Assembly (NCBI RefSeq): GCF_001995215.1
Contig: NZ_MUXN01000020.1
Coordinates: 213,316-277,315, forward strand
Reading direction: 5' to 3'
Length of the DNA: 64,000 nucleotides
From: Amycolatopsis azurea DSM 43854
Lineage (GTDB): Bacteria > Actinomycetota > Actinomycetes > Mycobacteriales > Pseudonocardiaceae
The notes beneath the pieces were generated by a model. The model worked only from the letters and a program-made list of their open reading frames with translations. It was not told the DNA's origin and did no database searches. Positions 25,953 to 34,379 of this stretch are shown one piece after another. Each line of letters starts with the position of its first letter. Position 1 is the first letter of the stretch. Both the position numbers and the translations under genes were made by a program.

Positions 25953-27182
25953 TCAGGGCTCTGTCTGGTCTTGCTGGTCCTGACCGGCCCCCGGTTTACC
26001 CCCGGAATTGGCAGGATCTTCGTCATCCCACATGCCTTCCAGCGCGGTCGCGTTGTCCCGGGAGACCGTCGTCCTCCCCATGTAGACGTCCTGAGTGATC
26101 GACGGCCGAGCGTGGCCGAGCTGATCGGCAATCTGCCTCGAACTGAGCTTCGCGTCGTCCAGGACTGTGGCCGCTGTCTTGCGGAAGACGTGCGACTTGA
26201 CCCACGCGAAGTCCTCCGTGCCGCGTGCTTCCCGGAGATCCCGCCGGGTGTTCGAGGGATCGCGTAGCCCACCGAGCGTGTCCGGGAAGACCGGGGTGGC
26301 CGGGCCTCGCCCAGCTTCTTCGGCCAGACGACGACGCTCCCGAAGCACCGACACTGCCCACGAGGGGAGCGGCAGTGTTCGATCCCCGGACTCGGTCTTG
26401 AGCTTCTTCACCCGCCGCAACCCGACCTCCCGGATGCGGATCACCTTCCAGTCGATCGCGACCGTTCCGGCGTCAAGATCGACGTCCTCCCAGAAGGTCG
26501 CCAACGCCTCGCCGATCCGGACTCCGGTCGCCAGCATGAACCGCGTCAGGTCCGGCAGGTCTCGCGCGACGGCCTTTGGATCGGCTTCGAGCTGTTCGAG
26601 CCACTTGCGGCGCTCGGTCGACGACAAGGCGCGAGGCTTCTTGCGCTTCCCGCCTTCGATCCGTTCAAGTTCCCGGACCGGGTTCGATCCCAAGGCCCCT
26701 TGACGAACGGCGAAGCCGAGAACGCCACTCACCACGGCACGCGTCGTCCGCGCATGAGACGCACTGGTTTTCGCCTTGACCGCAGGGAGAAACGCATCCA
26801 GCCGGGGCACGGTCACCTCATGCAGCCGGAGATCACCGAGCGCGGGAAGCACGTGGTTCTTGAGCACACTTCGGTAATTGTCCAGGGTGCCGTGTGCTCG
26901 CTCTCCCGCTTCGACGCGCCCAGCCTGCCGTGTGATCCACCTGTCGGCGACCACGCTGAACTTCGTGTTGTGATCCATGTCGCCACCTCCGGGCGCCTTC
27001 AGGGCTTCGCTGATCGCCTTTTTCAGCAGCCGTTCAGCCTTGGGACGAGTCGGGCCGGTGCGCTCAATGTCGTGCACCTTCCCGTCAAAGCCCCGGTAGC
27101 TCGCACGAGCCTTGACGCCGGTGGCCGTGTCGCTGAAACGGATCTTCCCGTGTGTCCCCACATCGAGAGGTGGCCGGGCCAT
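25953..27182 (-). CDS. Tyrosine site-specific integrase of the AICE
   Basis: 409 residues from the ATG that overlaps the xis stop (TGATG). An N-terminal arm-binding region and a SAM-like core-binding domain (about 65-170) precede the catalytic domain. Catalytic residues are Arg in LATGVRIGEAL, His/Arg in SHVFRKTAATVL, His in QLGHARPSITQ and the nucleophile Tyr in TQDVYMG. It integrates and, with Xis, excises the element at the tRNA. It is the last gene before attL, the standard position. Confidence 0.95.
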   Translation of the reverse strand: MARPPLDVGTHGKIRFSDTATGVKARASYRGFDGKVHDIERTGPTRPKAERLLKKAISEALKAPGGGDMDHNTKFSVVADRWITRQAGRVEAGERAHGTLDNYRSVLKNHVLPALGDLRLHEVTVPRLDAFLPAVKAKTSASHARTTRAVVSGVLGFAVRQGALGSNPVRELERIEGGKRKKPRALSSTERRKWLEQLEADPKAVARDLPDLTRFMLATGVRIGEALATFWEDVDLDAGTVAIDWKVIRIREVGLRRVKKLKTESGDRTLPLPSWAVSVLRERRRLAEEAGRGPATPVFPDTLGGLRDPSNTRRDLREARGTEDFAWVKSHVFRKTAATVLDDAKLSSRQIADQLGHARPSITQDVYMGRTTVSRDNATALEGMWDDEDPANSGGKPGAGQDQQDQTEP

Positions 27183-27358
27183 CACGCGCCCCCTTGTTCG
27201 GCGACCCAGGCATCGACGTCTTCGGGGCGGTAGCGGAGGTGCTTGCCGATGCGCTTGCCGACCGGGCCGTAGCCGGTGGTGCGCCACCGGTAGAGAGTGC
27301 CGACAGGGACACTGAGATGGGTCGAGAGGTCTTCCACGGTCATGAGTGGCTTGTTCAT
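27182..27358 (-). CDS. xis: Excisionase (small winged-helix/HTH_17 protein)
   Basis: 58 residues, MNKPLMTVEDLSTHLSVPVG at the start, then TLYRWRTTGYGP and KHLRYRPEDVDAWVAEQGG. This is the MerR-like HTH of AICE and phage excisionases. The start overlaps the end of rep (ATGA) and the stop overlaps the integrase start (TGATG), giving a rep-xis-int unit as in pSAM2. It should direct the integrase to excision. Confidence 0.92.
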   Translation of the reverse strand: MNKPLMTVEDLSTHLSVPVGTLYRWRTTGYGPVGKRIGKHLRYRPEDVDAWVAEQGGA

Positions 27359-28704
27359 GGTTGGCTCTCCTTTGCGAGCTTTTCCTTACGTTGCAGGCGT
27401 TTTCCTTCGTAGATCGCTTCAGCGATCTCGCGTTCTTCGGGATTGTTGTGGCCGTTTCCGGTGTAGTTCCAGTGGTTGACGACGGTCACGCTGTCCGGGC
27501 TGGCTCCGAGGGCTTCGAGCGTCGCGATTTGCTGGTGGGCGCGGCGGTCACTGCGCAGCGTGGTGAAGGTGACGGAGTAGCGCTGGGATTTGGTGAGGAA
27601 GTGGCCCCGGAAGCCGAGCATGTGCGCCCACTTCCTCAGGAACGCAAGGTCTTCGCTGGCTCCGAGCTCCCAGGCTGTGGCGATCATGCGGCGGTGGTGC
27701 GGCAGGACGTCCAGGTGCTCGATCGCGCGTTCGGACCGGATAGGACGGTCGGGGACTTCGCTGGTACTGGTGCCCTTGGTGGCGTACTTGGCGATGTATC
27801 CGGCCAGCGCGCGGTCACTGATCTCGCCGTCATCACCCTCGATCTGCGCGGCGTGTGCCGGGCGGATGGGGCGGATGTCGATCTGCTGGCCCCAGGTGAA
27901 CACGTGTCCCGTGGTCTCGCCGTCGAGCAGGAGTTCACGGGACACGCAGGTGGTTTCAGCCGCCGCGCGGACGGCGTGCTCCATCAGCGTGCTATCGACC
28001 CAGGCTGGTGCGGGGTCGTGGGCACCCTCGGGGCCGTCGAGCCGGATCACCGCGTGGAAGTGGATCAGGCCACGCTTCTGGTACTCGGCGACCTTGGCGT
28101 AAGAAAGCCGGGCGTGGTCGGCGAACTCGCTGACCTTGAGCCCGGCCGCGCGGGCGATCTCCCGCCGAAGACGGATCGTGAAGCGGTGCCACAGGTCCCC
28201 GGTGTGGCCCTGCCAGAGGACCGCGCCCCGGTAGTCATAGCTCTCGGGGTCGATCGCGGTGCCGACGCGGGGATCGGCTTCGTGGTGGTATTCCCCGCAT
28301 CCGCACGGGATTCGGCGGCCGGTGCGGCTGGTGCGACGGCCGTGGACGGCGCCGAAGCTCGGGGCGGTGAGGGTGACGAACAGGCGGGGCTTGTCCGCCA
28401 CGATCTCCGGGATCGTCTTGCCGCCGGTCATTCCTGCGCGGATGAGGTGGAACGCGTCAGCGGCGTACCGGTCGGAACAAGCGGGGCACACGGACTCACG
28501 GCGATTGCCGCACGGGGCGTAGACGGTCCCGGCGTGGTGGTCGAGGGTACGGCCGGTGGCGCGGTCGGTGACGACGCGGTAGCCGGACAGGTGCACCGGC
28601 TGAAGGCATCCGCCCGTCGCGGTGACGCGGTCACGGACGTGGCTCATGTTGAGGTGGCGGGTGATGCGGGTAGCCAGTGAGGACCCGTCGTGCTCGGTGA
28701 TCAT
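27355..28704 (-). CDS. Rolling-circle replication initiator (RepSA-like)
   Basis: 449 residues. An N-terminal zinc-finger-like part has CGNRRESVCPAC (65-76) and CGC (134-136). The HUH endonuclease core is visible: motif FVTLTAPSFG (109-118), metal motif IHFHAV with His215 and His217, and the catalytic tyrosine region YIAKYATKG (Tyr303, Tyr307). Such proteins nick the element's double-strand origin. GGAG lies upstream of the ATG. It overlaps xis by 4 bp. The 96-bp region before it holds competing inverted repeats. Confidence 0.9.
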   Translation of the reverse strand: MITEHDGSSLATRITRHLNMSHVRDRVTATGGCLQPVHLSGYRVVTDRATGRTLDHHAGTVYAPCGNRRESVCPACSDRYAADAFHLIRAGMTGGKTIPEIVADKPRLFVTLTAPSFGAVHGRRTSRTGRRIPCGCGEYHHEADPRVGTAIDPESYDYRGAVLWQGHTGDLWHRFTIRLRREIARAAGLKVSEFADHARLSYAKVAEYQKRGLIHFHAVIRLDGPEGAHDPAPAWVDSTLMEHAVRAAAETTCVSRELLLDGETTGHVFTWGQQIDIRPIRPAHAAQIEGDDGEISDRALAGYIAKYATKGTSTSEVPDRPIRSERAIEHLDVLPHHRRMIATAWELGASEDLAFLRKWAHMLGFRGHFLTKSQRYSVTFTTLRSDRRAHQQIATLEALGASPDSVTVVNHWNYTGNGHNNPEEREIAEAIYEGKRLQRKEKLAKESQP

Positions 28705-28734
28705 GGCTCTCCATTCGTGCGGGCACGAGAGAGC

Positions 28735-28780
28735 CGGGCAGACCCCAGCACGTTCACCGGGGGCTGCCCAGCGAACGTGC
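28735..28780. repeat. Overlapping inverted repeats upstream of rep
   Basis: GCACGTTC (28748-28755) pairs with GAACGTGC (28773-28780), while GGGCAG and CCCC just before it can pair with the GGGG and CTGCCC inside that loop. The two structures share bases and exclude each other in part. This is the only non-coding stretch next to rep and could be an attenuator or part of a replication origin; that role is inferred. Confidence 0.45.
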
Positions 28781-28800
28781 GTGGTGCGGGAGGGGGCCGG

Positions 28801-29655
28801 TCAGGCGGTGACCGGGTGGTGGTTGATCGAGGCGTTCAGTTCGTCCACCAGCGTGGCGAGCATCGCGTCCGGCAGATTGACCCTCGCGGTCAGATCGGCG
28901 GCCGTGACGGGCCTGCCAGCGTCGTGGGCAGTCTCGGTGATGCCGGTGACCGTGGTGCGGATGCTGGCGGGGAGCTTCGCGAGGGTGCCGCTCACCCCCG
29001 AGGGGCGGGGGGTCTGGATTTCGGCCGGCATAGTCACCGGGGAAGCCGCGGCTTGCCTCACGGTGTTCGTGCTGGCCGGGGCCGGACCTGTGGCGAGGGC
29101 TTGTTCGCGGACGCGGGTGCAGGTCTGCTGGATCACCGGCATGACTTCCGCCAGGAGGAACACCACGAGCGGGATCACCAGGTGGAAGAACACCATGCCC
29201 TTGGAGACTGCGCCGTGAGCCGGTGCGAGTCCGGCCCACACGTTCGCCACCAGAGTCGCGCCGAGCAGCAGCCGTTTCAGGTAGCGCACCGGCCTGACGT
29301 CCACGGTGACGCCGTGCGAGAGCATCGAGGCCTCCCAGCGAAGGAGGGTGACCAGGATGCCCGCGAGGGCTGGTTCGGCCAGCCACGCGCCCCACCACAA
29401 CGGATCGGTGATCGGCCGGTCACCGGCCAGGAAGTCGTGCACGCCGGTTGTGGTGAACCCGAGCCCGATCGCGAGGAACACCCACATCGTGCGGGTGATC
29501 GAGGCCCGGAACCGGTCGGCGGTGACCGCGCCCAGCATCGGGTCGGTGGAGAGCCGGTGGACGTCGCGGGCTTCGTGGAGCTGATCGGCCAGCGCGCGAA
29601 CCCGGCGGGAGGGTGGCGGGGTGTCCTCGCCGTCAGACTTGGGTTTCCTGAACAT
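28801..29655 (-). CDS. DUF2637-like membrane protein, putative plasmid-spread function
   Basis: 284 residues from an ATG preceded by AAAGGAGG. The first 65 residues are polar; four membrane helices follow (TMWVFLAIGLGFTTTGVHDF, then EPALAGILVTLL, LLLGATLVANVWAGL and FFHLVIPLVVFLLAEV). A Pro/Thr-rich linker leads to a C-terminal helix-turn-helix-like part (RPVTAADLTARVNLPDAMLA). Membrane proteins of this type in Streptomyces plasmids assist intramycelial spread (Spd functions). It is placed between Rep and the FtsK-like gene as usual. Confidence 0.7.
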   Translation of the reverse strand: MFRKPKSDGEDTPPPSRRVRALADQLHEARDVHRLSTDPMLGAVTADRFRASITRTMWVFLAIGLGFTTTGVHDFLAGDRPITDPLWWGAWLAEPALAGILVTLLRWEASMLSHGVTVDVRPVRYLKRLLLGATLVANVWAGLAPAHGAVSKGMVFFHLVIPLVVFLLAEVMPVIQQTCTRVREQALATGPAPASTNTVRQAAASPVTMPAEIQTPRPSGVSGTLAKLPASIRTTVTGITETAHDAGRPVTAADLTARVNLPDAMLATLVDELNASINHHPVTA

Positions 29656-29713
29656 GATGTTGCCTCCTTTCACGGGGGTGGACGGGCGAGGCGCCCGTGG
29701 CACGACGGAGATC

Positions 29714-30061
29714 TCACGTGTTCCGCGAGGACTCCGTGCCTGCCGGTGGAGCGGTCTGGATGTAGCGGGCTTGCGCGTCGAGCTGAGCCGCGAGGTACCG
29801 GGCGAACTCCGGGGGCATCGCTAGTTCCCATGCCTGGTCCGGTTTCCCTGGCGGGGACTGGCTCACCCGGAGCAGCACCATAGACGCGGTGCCAGCAACG
29901 GCGGTGTTCGTGACCCTGGCCCGTTCGAACCGCACACCCTCGATCGAGCGAATCGGGTAGATCGCTAACCCGTCCTCCAATGTGGACACCGCCGAGTGCC
30001 ACACATCGGAGCCGGAGTCCGGAACGGTGCCCGGGGTAGTCGCCTCTTCAACGTGGGACAT
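29714..30061 (-). CDS. AICE hypothetical protein, 115 residues
   Basis: Not recognised. The start ATG shares a base with the stop of the upstream gene (TGATG); a GTG one codon earlier is equally possible. The protein is soluble, mostly beta-like in its middle (FERARVTNTAVAGTASMVLL), with an alanine-rich helix near the C-terminus (PPEFARYLAAQLDAQARYIQ). It belongs to the coupled small-gene operon of the element. Confidence 0.65.
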   Translation of the reverse strand: MSHVEEATTPGTVPDSGSDVWHSAVSTLEDGLAIYPIRSIEGVRFERARVTNTAVAGTASMVLLRVSQSPPGKPDQAWELAMPPEFARYLAAQLDAQARYIQTAPPAGTESSRNT

Positions 30062-30303
30062 CACAGAGCCCGCGCATTACTGAGAAGCTTGTGCGCCTGG
30101 TACAACATCTCCTCCACCTCGTGCTTCGCTTTGTCTCGCTGCGCCTTCAACGCTTCGAGGTCACTGTCACAGTGCGCGTTGTACTCCCCCACCGTGAACA
30201 GCCATTTCCAATAGAGCAAATCGGTCAACAGCTTTCCGATTTTTGTGTCGATCTCCTGAAACATATCCTCGTACGAGTCGCCGAAGTAGCTCAATTCGTA
30301 CAT
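30061..30303 (-). CDS. AICE hypothetical protein, 80 residues, helical
   Basis: Not recognised. It begins MYELSYFGDSYEDMFQEI and continues as one long charged helix (LEALKAQRDKAKHEVEEMLY), likely a coiled coil. The stop overlaps the next start. Its lower GC3 content than the chromosomal genes fits the mobile element. Confidence 0.7.
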   Translation of the reverse strand: MYELSYFGDSYEDMFQEIDTKIGKLLTDLLYWKWLFTVGEYNAHCDSDLEALKAQRDKAKHEVEEMLYQAHKLLSNARAL

Positions 30304-30320
30304 CGCCTAGCCCTTTCTGG

Positions 30321-30545
30321 TCAGTCGCGGGTGTAGTGGATGACCTGATAAGTTCCGGCGCCGTTGCGTTCCGCGCGCCACTCCTTCCAGATCCCAGCGG
30401 TCAGTCCGATGTAGACCAGGACGGTCACGCCGACCGCGAGGAACGTCCACCAGAAGCTCCGGATGAGCACACCTTCGAAGATGACCGCGAGAACGGTGAG
30501 GCCGGTGATTTTGAGCCAGAGCCCGAGAAGCTTGAGAGTGATCAC
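30321..30545 (-). CDS. AICE small membrane protein, 74 residues
   Basis: Two membrane helices (about 2-25 and 31-52) and a short charged tail (WKEWRAERNG). It starts at a GTG overlapping the upstream gene by 4 bp (GTGA). This is the position of Spd-type spread proteins, but no family can be named. Confidence 0.7.
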   Translation of the reverse strand: MITLKLLGLWLKITGLTVLAVIFEGVLIRSFWWTFLAVGVTVLVYIGLTAGIWKEWRAERNGAGTYQVIHYTRD

Positions 30546-30733
30546 TGATCATGTCCTTTCTTGCTCTTGGTCTTCCAGGGTGTGCAGCACAGCCCGATAA
30601 GCGAAAAGAGCGCGACCGCAGTGAGGAATACGATTATCACCAAGATCGCGAGCAGAGGTTCAAGGAAGAATCGGGGCGCGGTCAGGAACAGGCCACCGAA
30701 AATCACCAGCGTCAGCAACGTACCCCCGGTCAC
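30542..30733 (-). CDS. AICE small membrane protein, 63 residues
   Basis: Nearly all hydrophobic: LLTLVIFGGLFLTAPRFF and LLAILVIIVFLTAVALFSLI form two helices, followed by a Lys-rich cytoplasmic tail (TKSKKGHDQ). GTG start; overlaps of 4 bp with both neighbours show strict coupling. Candidate spread or membrane-pore protein. Confidence 0.7.
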   Translation of the reverse strand: MTGGTLLTLVIFGGLFLTAPRFFLEPLLAILVIIVFLTAVALFSLIGLCCTPWKTKSKKGHDQ

Positions 30734-31146
30734 CGGTGATCACCTTTGGCGATTTCGAGGGCGAGGAGGTACAGCTCGTCCGGGGTGACGGTTTCGTGGT
30801 CTCCCTTGCGGAGGGTGACGTGTTTCCGGGCGAGGCTGTAGGGGAAGGCGTCATAGACGCACACCCGCGAACCGGACGGGCCCCGCCCACGGAGGGTGAT
30901 GTGCAGGCTTTCGTGGGCCGTGCGCCACCAGTCGCCGTGTAGGCCGGTGAGCGAGTGCGTCCAGACCAGCAGCGAGCCGATCACGGTCACCGGGTCGCGT
31001 CCGACACTCGGCTGGATGCTGATGCTGGACGTGCCCGGCGTAAGGCAGACCGAGGCCGGTTCGGGCGCGGGAGTCTCCCGGATGATGCGTGTCGCGATGG
31101 CCGCGAGTTTGGCGGCCCCCTCAAGCGGAGCAAGTGCCATGGTCAT
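30730..31146 (-). CDS. AICE hypothetical protein, 138 residues
   Basis: Not recognised. It starts at the ATG of MTMALAPLEG with AAGGA upstream. An alpha-helical N-terminus is followed by a beta-rich middle (SSISIQPSVGRDPVTVIGSL) containing WTHSLTGLHGDWW. The C-terminus, TVTPDELYLLALEIAKG, looks like a small helical tail. It lies 22 bp after the FtsK-like gene. Confidence 0.65.
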   Translation of the reverse strand: MTMALAPLEGAAKLAAIATRIIRETPAPEPASVCLTPGTSSISIQPSVGRDPVTVIGSLLVWTHSLTGLHGDWWRTAHESLHITLRGRGPSGSRVCVYDAFPYSLARKHVTLRKGDHETVTPDELYLLALEIAKGDHR

Positions 31147-31168
31147 GTTCCATGTCCTTTCTGGATGG

Positions 31169-32614
31169 TCAGGCGGCGAAGGGGACCAGGACGCCGCCCG
31201 GTTCGTCGTCGTCGAAGTGCGGTGTGCACAGGCGGACGAGTTCGTCAATGTCGTCGTCGGTGCTGTAGCCCGCGCGGACCCGGATCGGGGTGCGGGACTT
31301 CTCCGAGGTGCGGTAGCCGATGCCCTCGCAGCCCTCTTCCGGGATCTCGTCCGCGAGAGCGCCACGAAGCCGAGCGTCCTCGCCGAGCACCATGTCCACA
31401 TAGGAGGCCGAGCCGGTGCGCAGCGAGACCCGGCGGGTGAACAGGTCCCGCACGGGGACGATGTCCTTGGTGGGTTCCTGGACGTAGGCCACGACCGCGA
31501 ATCCGGCCGCGCGTCCCTGAGTGAGGATTTCGGCGAGGATCCGGTTCACCTGGCTGATCGTCGACCGGCTGCCCCCGAGGGCGGTGAGCATCGCCAGCTC
31601 ATCGATCATCAGGACTTCGAAAGGGGTTTCGGCCGAAGGAGTGGCCTTGCGGAGCTTCTGCTCCCTCAGGTGGGCCTGACGTTCCCGCATGCGGTCCCGG
31701 AATTCGAGCAGCAGTGCGAGCATCGGGTCGACGTCCTCGGGGCCGGTGCCGTCGTCGTACTCCACGTCCTCGTCGGCGGAGGTGGCGTGCCGGTAGAACA
31801 GCGGCTTGCCTCGTTCGGTCTCCATGCCGCCCTTGGGATCGATCATCCAGATCCGGGCGATCTGCTCCCGGATCATCGGCCCCATCGCCCGGAGCGGGTT
31901 CCACAGCAGCGACCCCTTACCGGAGCCGGACGCGCCGGAGATCAGCCAGTGGTGACCGAGCAGCGGTTCGGACCAGACCTCGCCCTGTTCGGTGTCGCCC
32001 AGCTCGATCGCCTTGAGATCGACCTCATCCACCTCGCCGGGCAGGTCCGCCGGGGGAATCACGTCGTCGAACGGGTTGCCGTGCACCAGGGTGATCGACA
32101 GGATCCGGGGCTTGTCGGTCTTCTCGATCGCGATCACATCCGCCCCGAGCGCGGCGGCTAGCTCGTCCTGGACGTCTTGGAAGACGCGCAGCGACTGGCC
32201 CTTGACGAACTTGACCTTGAGTAGGTCGATCGACGGGGTGGGTGCGGCCACCCTCAGCAGACGCGGGACCAGGAGTTCGCCGGTACGCCGGTCCTGCCCC
32301 ACCAGGTTGCAGGCGTCCAGCGATTCTTTCCAGGATCGGCCGATGTAGCGGGTCCAGCGGCGGCGGACGGCACGAAGCCGCGGGGACACCAGCGCCGTGT
32401 AGGAGTCTCTGTGCAGGTAGCGCCAGGACAGCCCGGCACCGACTAGGCCAGCTACCGCGCTACCGGTGGTGACCGCGCCCAGTTCGACGACGCTCGTGCC
32501 GAAAACGGCCGGCATAGTCGTGATGCCCGGGTGGCGCAGCATCCAGCCCGCGCACCGGGCCGGGATAGGGGTCTTCCCGCTCTGACGGCGGGTCTTCGAC
32601 TTCGGGGTCTTCAT
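31169..32614 (-). CDS. FtsK/SpoIIIE-type DNA translocase (TraSA-like)
   Basis: 481 residues from an ATG with AGGAG upstream. Two membrane helices lie at about 30-65. The motor has Walker A GASGSGKGS (227-235), Walker B VLMIDELAML and an FtsK-type sensor region (ILTQGRAAGFAVVAYVQEPT). A single hexameric translocase of this kind is enough to move AICE DNA as double strand between hyphae by recognising clt repeats. It is the transfer gene of the element. Confidence 0.9.
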   Translation of the reverse strand: MKTPKSKTRRQSGKTPIPARCAGWMLRHPGITTMPAVFGTSVVELGAVTTGSAVAGLVGAGLSWRYLHRDSYTALVSPRLRAVRRRWTRYIGRSWKESLDACNLVGQDRRTGELLVPRLLRVAAPTPSIDLLKVKFVKGQSLRVFQDVQDELAAALGADVIAIEKTDKPRILSITLVHGNPFDDVIPPADLPGEVDEVDLKAIELGDTEQGEVWSEPLLGHHWLISGASGSGKGSLLWNPLRAMGPMIREQIARIWMIDPKGGMETERGKPLFYRHATSADEDVEYDDGTGPEDVDPMLALLLEFRDRMRERQAHLREQKLRKATPSAETPFEVLMIDELAMLTALGGSRSTISQVNRILAEILTQGRAAGFAVVAYVQEPTKDIVPVRDLFTRRVSLRTGSASYVDMVLGEDARLRGALADEIPEEGCEGIGYRTSEKSRTPIRVRAGYSTDDDIDELVRLCTPHFDDDEPGGVLVPFAA

Positions 32615-32645
32615 CGGTAGATCTCCTGTGTTTCGTGGACACAGG

Positions 32646-32690
32646 AGGGCCGTAGAGCCCCCGGACACTGGACGCGAGGTCTACGGCCCT
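32646..32690. terminator. 11-bp hairpin upstream of the translocase gene
   Basis: AGGGCCGTAGA at 32646-32656 and its perfect complement at 32680-32690 enclose 23 nt, between the small gene at 32743 and the translocase start. It may partly terminate the small-gene transcript or act as an attenuator. Confidence 0.5.
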
Positions 32691-32742
32691 CACTACGTCC
32701 AGACGGATCGATCATGCGGTTGTCAGCACTACGGTTCGGCCG

Positions 32743-32961
32743 TCAGCGGCGCCGGGCGCGGGGCCTCGCCTTCGAGCGGTCGGGGAACAGCGGTTTCGCC
32801 GACTCCACGGTGGTGATCGCGGTCGCGACCTTGCGGGCGGCATTCGTGTGCTGCTTTCCAAGCCCGGCGACTCGGTTGGACAGGTGCGTCAGCGTCTTGC
32901 GGAGCTTCTTCATCGCGTTGTCCAGCTCCGTCAACTTGCCGTCGATCTGGTTGGTGCTCAT
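32743..32961 (-). CDS. AICE hypothetical protein, 72 residues, basic coiled coil
   Basis: Begins MSTNQIDGKLTELDNAMKKL with GGGAGAG upstream. A heptad-like helix (about 5-55) is followed by an Arg/Lys-rich tail (DRSKARPRARRR), suggesting nucleic-acid binding. No family recognised. Confidence 0.65.
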   Translation of the reverse strand: MSTNQIDGKLTELDNAMKKLRKTLTHLSNRVAGLGKQHTNAARKVATAITTVESAKPLFPDRSKARPRARRR

Positions 32962-32984
32962 CGGTCTCTCCCTCGGCGCTCGGT

Positions 32985-33167
32985 TCAGAACCAGGTCTTC
33001 TTAGCCAGCCGTCGGCACTCCGGGCAGTAGGTGGCGAACCAGAACCCGAAGTAGGCGGTCTCGACATCGGCCACGTTCGCGGTGATCCCGCACGCGGCGG
33101 TCATGTCCCCCGACCAGAACGACTCCTCCACGGCGATGTGAACGAGATCTTCCTCGCGGGTGGCCAT
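32985..33167 (-). CDS. AICE small protein with CPEC motif, 60 residues
   Basis: MATREEDLVHIAVEESFWSG at the start, C-terminal FATYCPECRRLAKK. The single CxxC and one further Cys (TAACGITANV) could form a zinc site. The start shares bases with the previous stop (TGATG). Function unknown. Confidence 0.65.
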   Translation of the reverse strand: MATREEDLVHIAVEESFWSGDMTAACGITANVADVETAYFGFWFATYCPECRRLAKKTWF

Positions 33168-33445
33168 CAGACCCGCCAGCCCCGCGAGATCAGCTCCGCC
33201 TTGCGCTTGAGCGCGGCCTCCCGCAGCTCGTCCAGCGCGGTGGACGCGTCCCGGAGAGCGGCCTGTACTTCGGCCTTGGTCGGGACCTGCCAACCCTCGA
33301 ACCGGTCCGCCGTGGCGCCCTTGTCGTCCAGGGACTTCCCGAGCTTGCCGACCTCATCAAACGCCTTGCGAACCTCATCGAGCGCGAACTCGAACTCGAT
33401 GAACCGGGCCTTGTTGACATTGTTGATCGTCTGCGACGTCATCAT
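33167..33445 (-). CDS. AICE hypothetical protein, 92 residues, helical
   Basis: Starts at the ATG overlapping the preceding stop (ATGA). It is almost entirely charged alpha helix, with FEFALDEVRKAFDEVGKLG and ASTALDELREAALKRKAELI, and is likely a coiled coil. The ATG at 33442 would be the next choice. Not recognised. Confidence 0.65.
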   Translation of the reverse strand: MMTSQTINNVNKARFIEFEFALDEVRKAFDEVGKLGKSLDDKGATADRFEGWQVPTKAEVQAALRDASTALDELREAALKRKAELISRGWRV

Positions 33446-33834
33446 GATGCCTTTCGCTTGCGAGAACAGGGAATCGGCGCCAAGTTGCGCCACTGACGCG
33501 CCTTCACCCTCGTGGACTTGGGCACCAGAACCGAATTGCCCGGCCCCTCAAACCCGTGATGGGTGTAGACGTGCACACCTCCCTTCGTCAGCCACTTCGA
33601 GGCCAGGAGCTGGTGCACCGCCTCCTCCTCGAAACGGGGGGCGGCCTCGATCGTCTTCGAATCCACAAGGTGATACACCCGCTCCGAATGCCCGACCAGC
33701 ACATACCCGGTGTTCTCCGCAACCTGTAACACCCTCTCGATCAGGCCCATATCATTGATCGGCAGGGCAGCCGATCCCGTCGTCACCGGCTCGTCCACGG
33801 GATTCCCGAATAGGTCCACAGACTCAGGACTCAT
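33442..33834 (-). CDS. AICE hypothetical protein, 130 residues
   Basis: MSPESVDLFGNPVDEPV at the start. The body has IERVLQVAENTGYVLVGHSE, then RVYHLVDSKTI and EEAVHQLLASKWLTKGG, compatible with a small winged-helix-like fold; the tail is basic (RKRKAS). Similar proteins recur in actinomycete elements, but none is characterised that I can name. Its start lies inside the end of the upstream gene (11-bp overlap). Confidence 0.65.
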   Translation of the reverse strand: MSPESVDLFGNPVDEPVTTGSAALPINDMGLIERVLQVAENTGYVLVGHSERVYHLVDSKTIEAAPRFEEEAVHQLLASKWLTKGGVHVYTHHGFEGPGNSVLVPKSTRVKARQWRNLAPIPCSRKRKAS

Positions 33835-34066
33835 GGGTGGACACCCCATCAATTCGCCGATACATGGCCAACAGGTCGACATGCAGCAAGCGCGCTTGCT
33901 CTGCCAACTTTCGCCCCTGCAAGGAAAGTCCGTCGCCAGCGAGAATTGTCTCCGGAACCACCTCTTCGATCAGCCTGAGAACCGTTACGCTGTACTCCGA
34001 AGCGTCGAAATAACTGGAAAGCAGTCGATCCTTCCGAACACCCGTGAATCCCTCGTGAGCGCTCAT
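33824..34066 (-). CDS. AICE hypothetical protein, 80 residues
   Basis: MSAHEGFTGVRKDRLLSSYF at the start, with GGGGGAA upstream; the rest is helical (YSVTVLRLIEEVV, KLAEQARLLHVDLLAMYRRI). ATGA overlap with the preceding 46-residue membrane peptide. Not recognised. Confidence 0.6.
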   Translation of the reverse strand: MSAHEGFTGVRKDRLLSSYFDASEYSVTVLRLIEEVVPETILAGDGLSLQGRKLAEQARLLHVDLLAMYRRIDGVSTHES

Positions 34067-34203
34067 CGCTTCCCCCACGTGCCAGCCACCACCAGCAAAC
34101 CCAGAACCAGGGCAGCAGCACCGGCCACCGGCATCGCGACCACCAACGCAGCAACCAGCAACAGCCACAGCGGATAGAACGTCAGACTCGCGAAACTCGA
34201 CAT
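34063..34203 (-). CDS. AICE membrane mini-protein, 46 residues
   Basis: MSSFASLTFYPLWLLLVAAL begins a protein with two hydrophobic helices (about 8-22 and 25-42) and a basic end (GTWGKR). GAGGTG lies upstream. The stop overlaps the next gene by 4 bp, which supports translation. Function unknown. Confidence 0.6.
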   Translation of the reverse strand: MSSFASLTFYPLWLLLVAALVVAMPVAGAAALVLGLLVVAGTWGKR

Positions 34204-34212
34204 ATCAGCACC

Positions 34213-34302
34213 TCACATATTCCACTGGCGACCGCACACATTGCAGGTCGCGACACGAGTCGGAGACAGCCAGAAATTCGCCGAACACACGTGATTCCCC
34301 AT
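34213..34302 (-). CDS. AICE zinc-ribbon-like mini-protein, 29 residues
   Basis: The sequence has one cysteine near the N-terminus (NHVCSANFW) and a CNVCGRQW motif near the C-terminus, like half a zinc ribbon. The start shares its A with the previous stop (TGATG). It is seen only as an overlapping small frame; the regular coupling is the main support. Confidence 0.45.
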   Translation of the reverse strand: MGNHVCSANFWLSPTRVATCNVCGRQWNM

Positions 34303-34379
34303 CACGCACCCCGCTTCGGGCCATTCGGATCGAACGACGAAAGACCGCTCCGTGAAACGTTCACAGTTGCCTTGCTCAT
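34302..34379 (-). CDS. AICE mini-protein, 25 residues
   Basis: Frame MSKATVNVSRSGLSSFDPNG plus five residues. GGGGGA lies upstream; it overlaps both neighbours (ATGA and TGATG). No recognisable fold. Confidence 0.4.
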   Translation of the reverse strand: MSKATVNVSRSGLSSFDPNGPKRGA

